Source of the DNA: Luzula sylvatica
Taxonomy: Eukaryota > Streptophyta > Magnoliopsida > Poales > Juncaceae
DNA length: 64,000 nt
NCBI GenBank assembly: GCA_946800325.1
Contig: OX326959.1
Coordinates: 48,862,784-48,926,783 of the forward strand
Direction of reading: 5' to 3'
This document shows, in pieces, positions 48,378-61,709 of the stretch. The translations under genes and the position numbers were made by a program. Numbering within the stretch: position 1 is the stretch's first letter; every line of letters starts with the position of its first letter. The notes below the pieces were generated by a model. The model was not told where the DNA came from and did not search any database. It saw only the letters and a list, made by a program, of their open reading frames with translations.

Positions 48378-51338
48378 TTAGTCTTCAATCCCGGAGTTTT
48401 TTGAGAAAAACATGAAAAATGAAGTATTTTGCTCCTTTAAGAGAACTATTTTGGTCTTTTTTAGAAAAAATTATAATTGATATTTTTGAAGGTGTTAGAC
48501 TTCAGTTTTTTATTTTTTGCAAAAAATAGGAAAAATAGAAATTTGTATTTGTTAGGCTTCAATCACGGAGTTTTTTGAGAAAAACATGAAAAATGAAGAA
48601 TTTTGCTCATTTTAGAGAACTATTTTGGTCATTTTTAGAAAAACTGATAATTGATATTTTTGAAGGTGTTAGACTTCAGTTTTTGATTTTTTGCAAAAAA
48701 TAGGAAATATAGAAATTTGTATGCGTTAGTCTTCAACCTCGAAGTTTTTTGAGAAAAACATGAAAAATGAAGTATTTTGCTCATTTTAGAGAACTATTTT
48801 GGACTCTTTTGGAAAAAATGATAATTGATATTTATGAAGGTGTTAGACTTCAGTTTTTTATTTTTTGCAAAAAATTGGAAAAATATAAATTTGTATGTGT
48901 TAGTCTTCAATCACGGAATTTTTTTAGAAAAACATGAAAAATGAAGTATTTTGCTCATTTCAGAGAACTATTTTGGACCCTTTTAGAAAAAATGATAATT
49001 GATATTTTTGAAGGTGTTAGACTTCAGTGTTTGATTTTTTGCAAAAAATTGGAAAAATTGAAATTTGTATGTGTTAGTCTTCAATCACGGAATTTTTTGA
49101 GAAAAACATGAAAAATGAAGTATTTTGCTCATTTTAGAGAACTATTTTGGTCTTTTTCAGAAAAAATGATAATTGATATTTTTGAAGGTGTTAGACTTCA
49201 GTTTTTGATTTTATGGAAAAAATAGGAAAAATAGAAATTTGTATGTGTTAGTCTTCAATCACGGAGTTTTTCGAGAAAAACATGAAAAATGAAGTATTTT
49301 GCTCATTTTAGAGAACTATTTTGGTATTTTTTAGAAAAAATGATAATTGATATTTTTGAAGGTGTTAGACTTCAGTTTTTGATTTTTTGCAAAAAATTGT
49401 GAAAATAGAAATTTGTATGTGTTAGTCTTCAATCACGGAATTTTTTGAGAAAAACATGAATAATGAAGTATTTTGCTCATTTTAGCGAACTATTTTGGTC
49501 TTTTTTAGAAAAAATGATAATTGATATTTTTGAAGGTGTTAGACTTCAGTTTTTGATTTTATGCAAAAAATAGGAAAAATATAAATTTGTATTAGTTAGT
49601 CTTCAATCACGAAGTTTTTTGAGAAAAACATGAAAAATGAAGTATTGTGCTCATTTTAGAGAACTATTTTGGACTCTTTTAGAAAAAATGATAATTGATA
49701 TTTTTGAAGGTGTTAGACTTCAGTTTTTGATTTTTTGAAAAAAATAGGAAAAATAGAAATTTGTATGTGTTGGTATTCAATCACGGAATTTTGTGAGAAA
49801 AACATGAAAAATGAAGTATTTTGCTCATTTTAGAGAACTATTTTGGTCTTTTTCAGAAAAAATGATAATTGATATTTTTGAAGGTGTTAGACTTCAGTTT
49901 TTTATTTTTTGCAAAGATTTGGAAAAATTGAAATTTGTATGTGTTAGTCTTCAATCACGGAGTTTTTTGAGAAAAAACATGAAAAATGAAGTATTTTGCT
50001 CATTTTAGAGAACTATTTTGGTCTTTTTTAGAAAAAATGATAATTGATATTTTTGAAGGTGTGTTAGACTTCAGTTTTTGAATTTTTGCAAAAATAGGAA
50101 AAATAGAAATTTGTATGTGTTAGTCTTCAATCACGAATATTTTTTGAGAAAAACATGAAAAATGAAGTATTTTGCTCATTTCAGAGAACTATTTTGGACC
50201 CTTTTAGAAAAAATGATAATTGATATTTTTGAAGGTGTTAGACTTCAGTGTTTGATTTTTTGCAAAAAATTGGAAAAATTGAAATTTGTATGTGTTAGTC
50301 TTCAATCACGGAATTTTTTGAGAAAAACATGAAAAATGAAGTATTTTGCTCATTTTAGAGAACTATTTTGGTCTTTTTCAGAAAAAATGATAATTGATAT
50401 TTTTGAAGGTGTTAGACTTCAGTTTTTGATTTTATGGAAAAAATAGGAAAAATAGAAATTTGTATGTGTTAGTCTTCAATCACGGAGTTTTTCGAGAAAA
50501 ACATGAAAAATGAAGTATTTTGCTCATTTTAGAGAACTATTTTGGTCTTTTTTAGAAAAAATGATAATTGATATTTTTGAATGTGTTAGACTTCAGTTTT
50601 TGATTTTTTGCAAAAAATTGTGAAAATAGAAATTTGTATGTGTTACTCTTCAATCACGGAATTTTTTGAGAAAAACATGAATAATGAAGTATTTTGCTCA
50701 TTTTAGCGAACTATTTTGGTCTTTTTTAGAAAAAATGATAATTGATATTTTTGAAGGTGTTAGACTTCAGTTTTTGATTTTTTGCAAAATATAGGAAAAA
50801 TATAAATTTGTATTAGTTAGTCTTCAATCACGAAGTTTTTTGAGAAAAACATGAAAAATGAAGTATTTTGCTCATTTTAGAGAACTATTTTGGCCTTTTT
50901 TACAAAAAATGATAATTGATATTTTTGAAGGTGTTAGACTTCAGTTTTTGATTTTTTGCAAAAAATTGGAAAAATTGAAATTTGTATATGTTACTCTTCA
51001 ATCACGGAATTTTTTGAGAAAATCATGAAAAATGAAGTATTTTGCTCATTTTAGAGAACTATTTTGGTCTTTTTTAGAAAAAATGATAATTGATATTTTT
51101 GAAGGTGTTAGACTTCAGTTTATGATTTTATGCAAAAAATAGGAAAAATAGAAATTTGTATGTGTTAGTCTTCAATCCCGGAGTTTTTTGAGAAAAACAT
51201 GAAAAATGAGGTATTTTGCTCATTTTAAAGAACTATTTTGGTCTTTTTTAGAAAAAATGATAATTGATATTTTTGAAGGTGTTAGGCTTCAGTTTTTGAT
51301 TTTTTGCAAAAAATAAGAAAAATATAAATTTGTATGTG

Positions 51339-51455
51339 TTAGTCTTCAATCACGAAGTTTTTTGAGAAAAACATGAAAAATGAAATATTTTGCTCATTTT
51401 AGAGAACTATTTTGGACCCTTTTGGAAAAAAAAATAATTGAGAAATTTGTATGTG
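51339..51455 (+). repeat. Truncated monomer, 117 bp (second copy)
   Basis: It has the same junction as the copy 3078 bp upstream, so it was inherited through HOR duplication and is not an independent deletion. The monomer differs by GAAATATT for GAAGTATT. Confidence 0.88.
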
Positions 51456-53862
51456 TTAGTCTTCAATCCCGGAGTTTTTTGAGAAAAACATGAAAAATGA
51501 AGTATTTTGCTCATTTAAGAGAACTATTTTGGTCTTTTTTAGAAAAAATTATAATTGATATTTTTTAAGGTGTTAGACTTCAGTTTTTGATTTTTTGCAA
51601 AAAATAGGAAAAATAGAAATTTGTATGTGTTAGGCTTCAATCACGGAGTTTTTTGAGAAAAACATGAAAAATGAAGAATTTTGCTCATTTTAGAGAACTA
51701 TTTTGGTCATTTTTAGAAAAACTGATAATTGATATTTTTGAAGGTGTTAGACTTCAGTTTTTGATTTTTTGCAAAAAATAGGAAATATAGAAATTTGTAT
51801 GCGTTAGTCTTCAACCTCGAAGTTTTTTGAGAAAAACATGAAAAATGAAGTATTTTGCTCATTTTAGAGAACTATTTTGGACTCTTTTGGAAAAAATGAT
51901 AATTGATATTTATGAAGGTGTTAGACTTCAGTTTTTTATTTTTTGCAAAAAATTGGAAAAATATAAATTTGTATGTGTTAGTCTTCAATCACGGAATTTT
52001 TTTAGAAAAACATGAAAAATGAAGTATTTTGCTCATTTCAGAGAACTATTTTGGACCCTTTTAGAAAAAATGATAATTGATATTTTTGAAGGTGTTAGAC
52101 TTCAGTGTTTGATTTTTTGCAAAAAATTGGAAAAATTGAAATTTGTATGTGTTAGTCTTCAATCACGGAATTTTTTGAGAAAAACATGAAAAATTAAGTA
52201 TTTTGCTCATTTTAGAGAACTATTTTGGTCTTTTTCAGAAAAAATGATAATTGACATTTTTGAAGGTGTTAGACTTCAGTTTTTGATTTTATGGAAAAAA
52301 TAGGAAAAATAGAAATTTGTATGTGTTAGTCTTCAATCACGGAGTTTTTCGAGAAAAACATGAAAAATGAAGTATTTTGCTCATTTTAGAGAACTATTTT
52401 GGTCTTTTTTAGAAAAAATGATAATTGATATTTTTGAAGGTGTTAGACTTCAGTTTTTGATTTTTTGCAAAAAATTGTGAAAATAGAAATTTGTATGTGT
52501 TAGTCTTCAATCACGGAATTTTTTGAGAAAAACATGAATAATGAAGTATTTTGCTCATTTTAGCGAACTATTTTGGTCTTTTTTAGAAAAAATGATAATT
52601 GATATTTTTGAAGGTGTTAGACTTCAGTTTTTGATTTTATGCAAAAAATAGGAAAAATATAAATTTGTATTAGTTAGTCTTCAATCATGAAGTTTTTTGA
52701 GAAAAACATGAAAAATGAAGTATTGTGCTCATTTTAGAGAACTATTTTGGACTCTTTTAGAAAAAATGATAATTGATATTTTTGAAGGTGTTAGACTTCA
52801 GTTTTTGATTTTTTGAAAAAAATAGGAAAAATAGAAATTTGTATGTGTTGGTATTCAATCACGGAATTTTGTGAGAAAAACATGAAAAATGAAGTATTTT
52901 GCTCATTTTAGAGAACTATTTTGGTATTTTTCAGAAAAAATGATAATTGATATTTTTGAAGGTGTTAGACTTCAGTTTTTTATTTTTTGCAAAGATTTGG
53001 AAAAATTGAAATTTGTATGTGTTAGTCTTCAATCACGGAGTTTTTTGAGAAAAAACATGAAAAATGAAATATTTTGCTCATTTTAGAGAACTATTTTGGT
53101 CTTTTTTAGAAAAAATGATAATTGATATTTTTGAAGGTGTGTTAGACTTCAGTTTTTGAATTTTTGCAAAAATAGGAAAAATAAAAATTTGTATGTGTTA
53201 GTCTTCAATCACGAATATTTTTTGAGAAAAACATGAAAAATGAAGTATTTTGCTCATTTCAGAGAACTATTTTGGACCCTTTTAGAAAAAATGATAATTG
53301 ATATTTTTGAAGGTGTTAGACTTCAGTGTTTGATTTTTTGCAAAAAATTGGAAAAATTGAAATTTGTATGTGTTAGTCTTCAATCACGGAATTTTTTGAG
53401 AAAAACATGAAAAATGAAGTATTTTGCTCATTTTAGAGAACTATTTTGGTCTTTTTCAGAAAAAAATGATAATTGATATTTTTGAAGGTGTTAGACTTCA
53501 GTTTTTGATTTTATGGAAAAAATAGGAAAAATAGAAATTTGTATGTGTTCGTCTTCAATCACGGAGTTTTTCGAGAAAAACATGAAAAATGAAGTATTTT
53601 GCTCATTTTAGAGAACTATTTTGGTCTTTTTTAGAAAAAATGATAATTGATATTTTTGAAGGTGTTAGACTTCAGTTTTTGATTTTTTGCAAAAAATTGT
53701 GAAAATAGAAATTTGTATGTGTTAGTCTTCAATCACGGAATTTTTTGAGAAAAACATGAATAATGAAGTATTTTGCTCATTTTAGCGAACTATTTTGTTC
53801 TTTTTTAGAAAAAATGATAATTGATATTTTTGAAGGTGTTAGACTTCAGTTTTTGATTTTTT

Positions 53863-53874
53863 GCAAAAAATATA
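53863..53874 (+). repeat. 9-bp deletion within monomer tail (also at 58327 and 62790)
   Basis: The usual GCAAAAAATAGGAAAAATA is shortened to GCAAAAAATATAAATTTG, about 9 bp less. The lost bases lie between two AAAAATA direct repeats, the classic setting for replication slippage. The shortened form recurs at 58327 and 62790, following the 4464-bp HOR. Confidence 0.75.
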
Positions 53875-56800
53875 AATTTGTATTAGTTAGTCTTCAATCA
53901 CGAAGTTTTTTGAGAAAAACATGAAAAATGAAGTATTGTGCTCATTTTAGAGAACTATTTTGGACTCTTTTAGAAAAAATGATAATTGATATTTTTGAAG
54001 GTGTTAGACTTCAGTTTTTGATTTTTTGCAAAAAATAGGAAAAATAGAAATTTGTATGTGTTGGTATTCAATCACGGAATTTTGTGAGAAAAACATGAAA
54101 AATGAAGTATTTTGCTCATTTTAGAGAACTATTTTGGTCTTTTTCAGAAAAAATGATAATTGATATTTTTGAAGGTGTTAGACTTCAGTTTTTTATTTTA
54201 TGCAAAAAATAGTAAAAATTGAAATTTGTATGTGTTAGTCTTCAATCACGGAATTTTTTGAGAAAAACATGAATAATGAAGTATTTTGCTCATTTTAGAG
54301 AACTATTTTGGTCTTTTTTTGAAAAAATGATAATTGATATTTTTGAAGGTGTTAGACTTCAGTTTTTGATTTTTTGCAAAAAATTGTGAAAATAGAAATT
54401 TGTATGTGTTAGTCTTCAATCACGGAATTTTTTGAGAAAAACATGAATAATGAAGTATTTTGCTCATTTTAGCGAACTATTTTGGTCTTTTTTAGAAAAA
54501 AGGATAATTGATATTTTTGAAGGTGTTAGACTTCAGTTTTTGATTTTATGCAAAAAATAGGAAAAATTGAAATTTGTATGTGTTAGTCTTCAATCCAGGA
54601 GTTTTTTGAGAAAAACATGAAAAATGAAGTATTTTGCTCATTTTAGAGAACTATTTTGGTCATTTTTAGAAAAAATGATAATTGATATTTTTGAAGGTGT
54701 TAGACTTCATTTTTTGATTTTTTGCAAAAAATAGGAAAAATAGAAATTTGTATGTGTTAGTCTTCAATCACGAAGTTTATTGAGAAAAACATGAAAAATG
54801 AAGTATTTTGGTCATTTTAGAGAACTGTTTTGGACTCTTTTAGAAAAAATGATAATTGATATTTTTGAAGGTGTTAGACTTCAGTTTTTGATTTTATGGA
54901 AAAAATAGGAAAAATAGAAATTTGTATGTGTTTGTCTTCAATCACAGAGTTTTTCGAGAAAAACATGAAAAATGAAGTATTTTGCTCATTTTAGAGAACT
55001 ATTTTGGTCTTTTTTAGAAAAAATGATAATTGATATTTTTGAAGGTGTTAGACTTCAGTTTTTGATTTTTTGCAAAAAATTGTGAAAATAGAAATTTGTA
55101 TGTGTTAGTCTTCAATCACGGAATTTTTTGAGAAAAATATGAATAATGAAGTATTTTGCTCATTTTAGCGAACTATTTTGGTCTTTTTTAGAAAAAATGA
55201 TAATTGATATTTTTGAAGGTGTTAGACTTCAGTTTTTGATTTTATGCAAAAAATAGGAAAAATATAAATTTGTATTAGTTAGTCTTCAATCACGAAGTTT
55301 TTTGAGAAAAACATGAAAAATGAAGTATTGTGCTCATTTTAGAGAACTATTTTGGACTCTTTTAAAAAAAATGATAATTGATATTTTTGAAGGTGTTAGA
55401 CTTCAGTTTTTGATTTTTTGAAAAAGATAGGAAAAATAGAAATTTGTATGTGTCGGTATTCAATCACGGAATTTTGTGAGAAAAACATGAAAAATGAAGT
55501 ATTTTGCTCATTTTAGAGAACTATTTTGGTCTTTTTCAGAAAAAATGATAATTGATATTTTTGAAGGTGTTAGACTTCAGTTTTTTATTTTTTGCAAAGA
55601 TTTGGAAAAATTGAAATTTGTATGTGTTAGTCTTCAATCACGGAGTTTTTTGAGAAAAAACATGAAAAATGAAGTATTTTGCTCATTTTAGAGAACTATT
55701 TTGGTCTTTTTTAGAAAAAATGATAATTGATATTTTTGAAGGTGTGTTAGACTTCAGTTTTTGAATTTTTGCAAAAATAGGAAAAATAGAAATTTGTATG
55801 TGTTAGTCTTCAATCACGAATATTTTTTGAGAAAAACATGAAAAATGAAGTATTTTGCTCATTTCAGAGAGCTATTTTGGACCCTTTTAGAAAAAATGAT
55901 AATTGATATTTTTGAAGGTGTTAGACTTCAGTGTTTGATTTTTTGCAAAAAATTGGAAAAATTGAAATTTGTATGTGTTAGTCTTCAATCACGGAATTTT
56001 TTGAGAAAAACATGAAAAATGAAGTATTTTACTCATTTTAGAGAACTATTTTGGTCTTTTTCAGAAAAAATGATAATTGATATTTTTGAAGGTGTTAGAC
56101 TTCAGTTTTTGATTTTATGGAAAAAATACGAAAAATAGAAATTTGTATGTGTTAGTCTTCAATCACGGAGTTTTTCGAGAAAAACATGAAAAATGAAGTA
56201 TTTTGCTCATTTTAGAGAACTATTTTGGTCTTTTTTAGAAAAAATGATAATTGATATTTTTGAATGTGTTAGACTTCAGTTTTTGATTTTTTGCAAAAAA
56301 TTGTGAAAATAGAAATTTGTATGTGTTAGTCTTCAATCACGGAATTTTTTGAGAAAAACATGAATAATGAAGTATTTTGCTCATTTTAGCGAACTATTTT
56401 GGTCTTTTTTAGAAAAAATGATAATTGATATTTTTGAAGGTGTTAGACTTCAGTTTTTGATTTTTTGCAAAATATAGGAAAAATATAAATTTGTATTAGT
56501 TAGTCTTCAATCACGAAGTTTTTTGAGAAAAACATGAAAAATGAAGTATTTTGCTCATTTTAGAGAACTATTTTGGCCTTTTTTACAAAAAATGATAATT
56601 GATATTTTTGAAGGTGTTAGACTTCAGTTTTTGATTTTTTGCAAAAAATTGGAAAAATTGAAATTTGTATATGTTACTCTTCAATCACGGAATTTTTTGA
56701 GAAAATCATGAAAAATGAAGTATTTTGCTCATTTTAGAGAACTATTTTGGTCTTTTTTAGAAAAAATGATAATTGATATTTTTGAAGGTGTTAGACTTCA

Positions 56801-57021
56801 GTTTATGATTTTATGCAAAAAATAGGAAAAATAGAAATTTGTATGTGTTAGTCTTCAATCCCGGAGTTTTTTGAGAAAAACATGAAAAATGAGCTATTTT
56901 GCTCATTTTAAAGAACTATTTTGGTCTTTTTTAGAAAAAATGATAATTGATATTTTTGAAGGTGTTAGGCTTCAGTTTTTGATTTTTTGCAAAAAATAAG
57001 AAAAATATAAATTTGTATGTG

Positions 57022-57137
57022 TTAGTCTTCAATCACGAAGTTTTTTGAGAAAAACATGAAAAATGAAGTATTTTGCTCATTTTAGAGAACTATTTTGGAC
57101 CCTTTTGGAAAAAAAAAAATTGAGAAATTTGTATGTG
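57022..57137 (+). repeat. Truncated monomer, 116 bp
   Basis: It is the same deletion lineage with a further small change: the A-run now reads straight into ATTGAGAAATTTG, giving 116 bp. The neighbouring CTCATTTAAGAG monomer is also shared with the 117-bp copies, confirming common descent. Confidence 0.87.
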
Positions 57138-57244
57138 TTAGTCTTCAATCCCGAAGTTTTTTGAGAAAAACATGAAAAATGAAGTATTTTGCTCATTTAA
57201 GAGAACTATTTTGGTCTTTTTTAGAAAAAATTATAATTGATATT

Positions 57245-60200
57245 TTTGAAGGTGTTAGACTTCAGTTTTTGATTTTTTGAAAAAAATAGGAAAAATAGAA
57301 ATTTGTATGTGTTGGTATTCAATCACGGAATTTTGTGAGAAAAACATGAAAAAAGAAGTATTTTGCTCATTTTAGAGAACTATTTTGGTCTTTTTCAGAA
57401 AAAATGATAATTGATATTTTTGAAGGTGTTAGACTTCAGTTTTTTATTTTTTGCAAAGATTTGGAAAAATTGAAATTTGTATGTGTTAGTCTTCAATCAC
57501 GGAGTTTTTTGAGAAAAAACATGAAAAATGAAATATTTTGCTCATTTTAGAGAACTATTTTGGTCTTTTTTAGAAAAAATGATAATTGATATTTTTGAAG
57601 GTGTGTTAGACTTCAGTTTTTGAATTTTTGCAAAAATAGGAAAAATAAAAATTTGTATGTGTTAGTCTTCAATCACGAATATTTTTTGAGAAAAACATGA
57701 AAAATGAAGTATTTTGCTCATTTCAGAGAACTATTTTGGACCCTTTTAGAAAAAATGATAATTGATATTTTTGAAGGTGTTAGACTTCAGTGTTTGATTT
57801 TTTGCAAAAAATTGGAAAAATTGAAATTTGTATGTGTTAGTCTTCAATCACGGAATTTTTTGAGAAAAACATGAAAAATGAAGTATTTTGCTCATTTTAG
57901 AGAACTATTTTGGTCTTTTTCAGAAAAAAATGATAATTGATATTTTTGAAGGTGTTAGACTTCAGTTTTTGATTTTATGGAAAAAATAGGAAAAATAGAA
58001 ATTTGTATGTGTTCGTCTTCAATCACGGAGTTTTTCGAGAAAAACATGAAAAATGAAGTATTTTGCTCATTTTAGAGAACTATTTTGGTCTTTTTTAGAA
58101 AAAATGATAATTGATATTTTTGAAGGTGTTAGACTTCAGTTTTTGATTTTTTGCAAAAAATTGTGAAAATAGAAATTTGTATGTGTTAGTCTTCAATCAC
58201 GGAATTTTTTGAGAAAAACATGAATAATGAAGTATTTTGCTCATTTTAGCGAACTATTTTGTTCTTTTTTAGAAAAAATGATAATTGATATTTTTGAAGG
58301 TGTTAGACTTCAGTTTTTGATTTTTTGCAAAAAATATAAATTTGTATTAGTTAGTCTTCAATCACGAAGTTTTTTGAGAAAAACATGAAAAATGAAGTAT
58401 TGTGCTCATTTTAGAGAACTATTTTGGACTCTTTTAGAAAAAATGATAATTGATATTTTTGAAGGTGTTAGACTTCAGTTTTTGATTTTTTGCAAAAAAT
58501 AGGAAAAATAGAAATTTGTATGTGTTGGTATTCAATCACGGAATTTTGTGAGAAAAACATGAAAAATGAAGTATTTTGCTCATTTTAGAGAACTATTTTG
58601 GTCTTTTTCAGAAAAAATGATAATTGATATTTTTGAAGGTGTTAGACTTCAGTTTTTTATTTTATGCAAAAAATAGTAAAAATTGAAATTTGTATGTGTT
58701 AGTCTTCAATCACGGAATTTTTTGAGAAAAACATGAATAATGAAGTATTTTGCTCATTTTAGAGAACTATTTTGGTCTTTTTTTGAAAAAATGATAATTG
58801 ATATTTTTGAAGGTGTTAGACTTCAGTTTTTGATTTTTTGCAAAAAATTGTGAAAATAGAAATTTGTATGTGTTAGTCTTCAATCACGGAATTTTTTGAG
58901 AAAAACATGAATAATGAAGTATTTTGCTCATTTTAGCGAACTATTTTGGTCTTTTTTAGAAAAAAGGATAATTGATATTTTTGAAGGTGTTAGACTTCAG
59001 TTTTTGATTTTATGCAAAAAATAGGAAAAATTGAAATTTGTATGTGTTAGTCTTCAATCCAGGAGTTTTTTGAGAAAAACATGAAAAATGAAGTATTTTG
59101 CTCATTTTAGAGAACTATTTTGGTCATTTTTAGAAAAAATGATAATTGATATTTTTGAAGGTGTTAGACTTCGTTTTTTGATTTTTTGCAAAAAATAGGA
59201 AAAATAGAAATTTGTATGTGTTAGTCTTCAATCACGAAGTTTATTGAGAAAAACATGAAAAATGAAGTATTTTGGTCATTTTAGAGAACTGTTTTGGACT
59301 CTTTTAGAAAAAATGATAATTGATATTTTTGAAGGTGTTAGACTTCAGTTTTTGATTTTATGGAAAAAATAGGAAAAATAGAAATTTGTATGTGTTAGTC
59401 TTCAATCACAGAGTTTTTCGAGAAAAACATGAAAAATGAAGTATTTTGCTCATTTTAGAGAACTATTTTGGTCTTTTTTAGAAAAAATGATAATTGATAT
59501 TTTTGAAGGTGTTAGACTTCAGTTTTTGATTTTTTGCAAAAAATTGTGAAAATAGAAATTTGTATGTGTTAGTCTTCAATCACGGAATTTTTTGAGAAAA
59601 ACATGAATAATGAAGTATTTTGCTCATTTTAGCGAACTATTTTGGTCTTTTTTAGAAAAAATGATAATTGATATTTTTGAAGGTGTTAGACTTCAGTTTT
59701 TGATTTTATGCAAAAAATAGGAAAAATATAAATTTGTATTAGTTAGTCTTCAATCACGAAGTTTTTTGAGAAAAACATGAAAAATGAAGTATTGTGCTCA
59801 TTTTAGAGAACTATTTTGGACTCTTTTAAAAAAAATGATAATTGATATTTTTGAAGGTGTTAGACTTCAGTTTTTGATTTTTTGAAAAAGATAGGAAAAA
59901 TAGAAATTTGTATGTGTCGGTATTCAATCACGGAATTTTGTGAGAAAAACATGAAAAATGAAGTATTTTGCTCATTTTAGAGAACTATTTTGGTCTTTTT
60001 CAGAAAAAATGATAATTGATATTTTTGAAGGTGTTAGACTTCAGTTTTTTATTTTTTGCAAAGATTTGGAAAAATTGAAATTTGTATGTGTTAGTCTTCA
60101 ATCACGGAGTTTTTTGAGAAAAAACATGAAAAATGAAGTATTTTGCTCATTTTAGAGAACTATTTTGGTCTTTTTTAGAAAAAATGATAATTGATATTTT

Positions 60201-61709
60201 TGAAGGTGTGTTAGACTTCAGTTTTTGAATTTTTGCAAAAATAGGAAAAATAGAAATTTGTATGTGTTAGTCTTCAATCACGAATATTTTTTGAGAAAAA
60301 CATGAAAAATGAAGTATTTTGCTCATTTCAGAGAGCTATTTTGGACCCTTTTAGAAAAAATGATAATTGATATTTTTGAAGGTGTTAGACTTCAGTGTTT
60401 GATTTTTTGCAAAAAATTGGAAAAATTGAAATTTGTATGTGTTAGTCTTCAATCACGGAATTTTTTGAGAAAAACATGAAAAATGAAGTATTTTACTCAT
60501 TTTAGAGAACTATTTTGGTCTTTTTCAGAAAAAATGATAATTGATATTTTTGAAGGTGTTAGACTTCAGTTTTTGATTTTATGGAAAAAATACGAAAAAT
60601 AGAAATTTGTATGTGTTAGTCTTCAATCACGGAGTTTTTCGAGAAAAACATGAAAAATGAAGTATTTTGCTCATTTTAGAGAACTATTTTGGTCTTTTTT
60701 AGAAAAAATGATAATTGATATTTTTGAATGTGTTAGACTTCAGTTTTTGATTTTTTGCAAAAAATTGTGAAAATAGAAATTTGTATGTGTTAGTCTTCAA
60801 TCACGGAATTTTTTGAGAAAAACATGAATAATGAAGTATTTTGCTCATTTTAGCGAACTATTTTGGTCTTTTTTAGAAAAAATGATAATTGATATTTTTG
60901 AAGGTGTTAGACTTCAGTTTTTGATTTTTTGCAAAATATAGGAAAAATATAAATTTGTATTAGTTAGTCTTCAATCACGAAGTTTTTTGAGAAAAACATG
61001 AAAAATGAAGTATTTTGCTCATTTTAGAGAACTATTTTGGCCTTTTTTACAAAAAATGATAATTGATATTTTTGAAGGTGTTAGACTTCAGTTTTTGATT
61101 TTTTGCAAAAAATTGGAAAAATTGAAATTTGTATATGTTACTCTTCAATCACGGAATTTTTTGAGAAAATCATGAAAAATGAAGTATTTTGCTCATTTTA
61201 GAGAACTATTTTGGTCTTTTTTAGAAAAAATGATAATTGATATTTTTGAAGGTGTTAGACTTCAGTTTATGATTTTATGCAAAAAATAGGAAAAATAGAA
61301 ATTTGTATGTGTTAGTCTTCAATCCCGGAGTTTTTTGAGAAAAACATGAAAAATGAGCTATTTTGCTCATTTTAAAGAACTATTTTGGTCTTTTTTAGAA
61401 AAAATGATAATTGATATTTTTGAAGGTGTTAGGCTTCAGTTTTTGATTTTTTGCAAAAAATAAGAAAAATATAAATTTGTATGTGTTAGTCTTCAATCAC
61501 GAAGTTTTTTGAGAAAAACATGAAAAATGAAGTATTTTGCTCATTTTAGAGAACTATTTTGGACCCTTTTGGAAAAAAAAAAATTGAGAAATTTGTATGT
61601 GTTAGTCTTCAATCCCGAAGTTTTTTGAGAAAAACATGAAAAATGAAGTATTTTGCTCATTTAAGAGAACTATTTTGGTCTTTTTTAGAAAAAATTATAA
61701 TTGATATTT
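57245..61709 (+). repeat. 4464-bp HOR copy 2
   Basis: It is near-identical to copy 1. Private differences include GAAAAAAGAAG for GAAAAATGAAG at ~57346 and CTTCGTTTTTTG near 59170. The AAAAAAGAAG change is shared with copy 3 (61810) but not copy 1, which helps to order the duplications. Confidence 0.87.
61486..61601 (+). repeat. Truncated monomer, 116 bp (second copy)
   Basis: It is identical in form to the monomer 4464 bp upstream and was carried along by the 4464-bp HOR duplication. Confidence 0.87.

Larger units (their letters stand above)
47801..53900 (+). repeat. HOR domain 5: 3078-bp unit, two copies
   Basis: Copies run from about 47801 to 50880 and about 50881 to 53900. The offset is exactly 3078 at two independent places: the truncated monomer (48261/51339) and the CTTTTTCAG monomer with GCAAAGATTTGG (about 49804/52882). 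The unit is about 17 full monomers plus one 117-bp monomer. Both copies begin at a TTGGCCTTTTTTAC monomer. There are small differences between copies, for example TTTTTTGCG at 47930. Confidence 0.88.
52780..57244 (+). repeat. 4464-bp HOR copy 1
   Basis: Its first ~1.1 kb is also the end of the second 3078-bp unit, so domains 5 and 6 overlap. It contains the 9-bp-deleted monomer near 53863 and ends after the 116-bp monomer at 57022. Confidence 0.85.
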
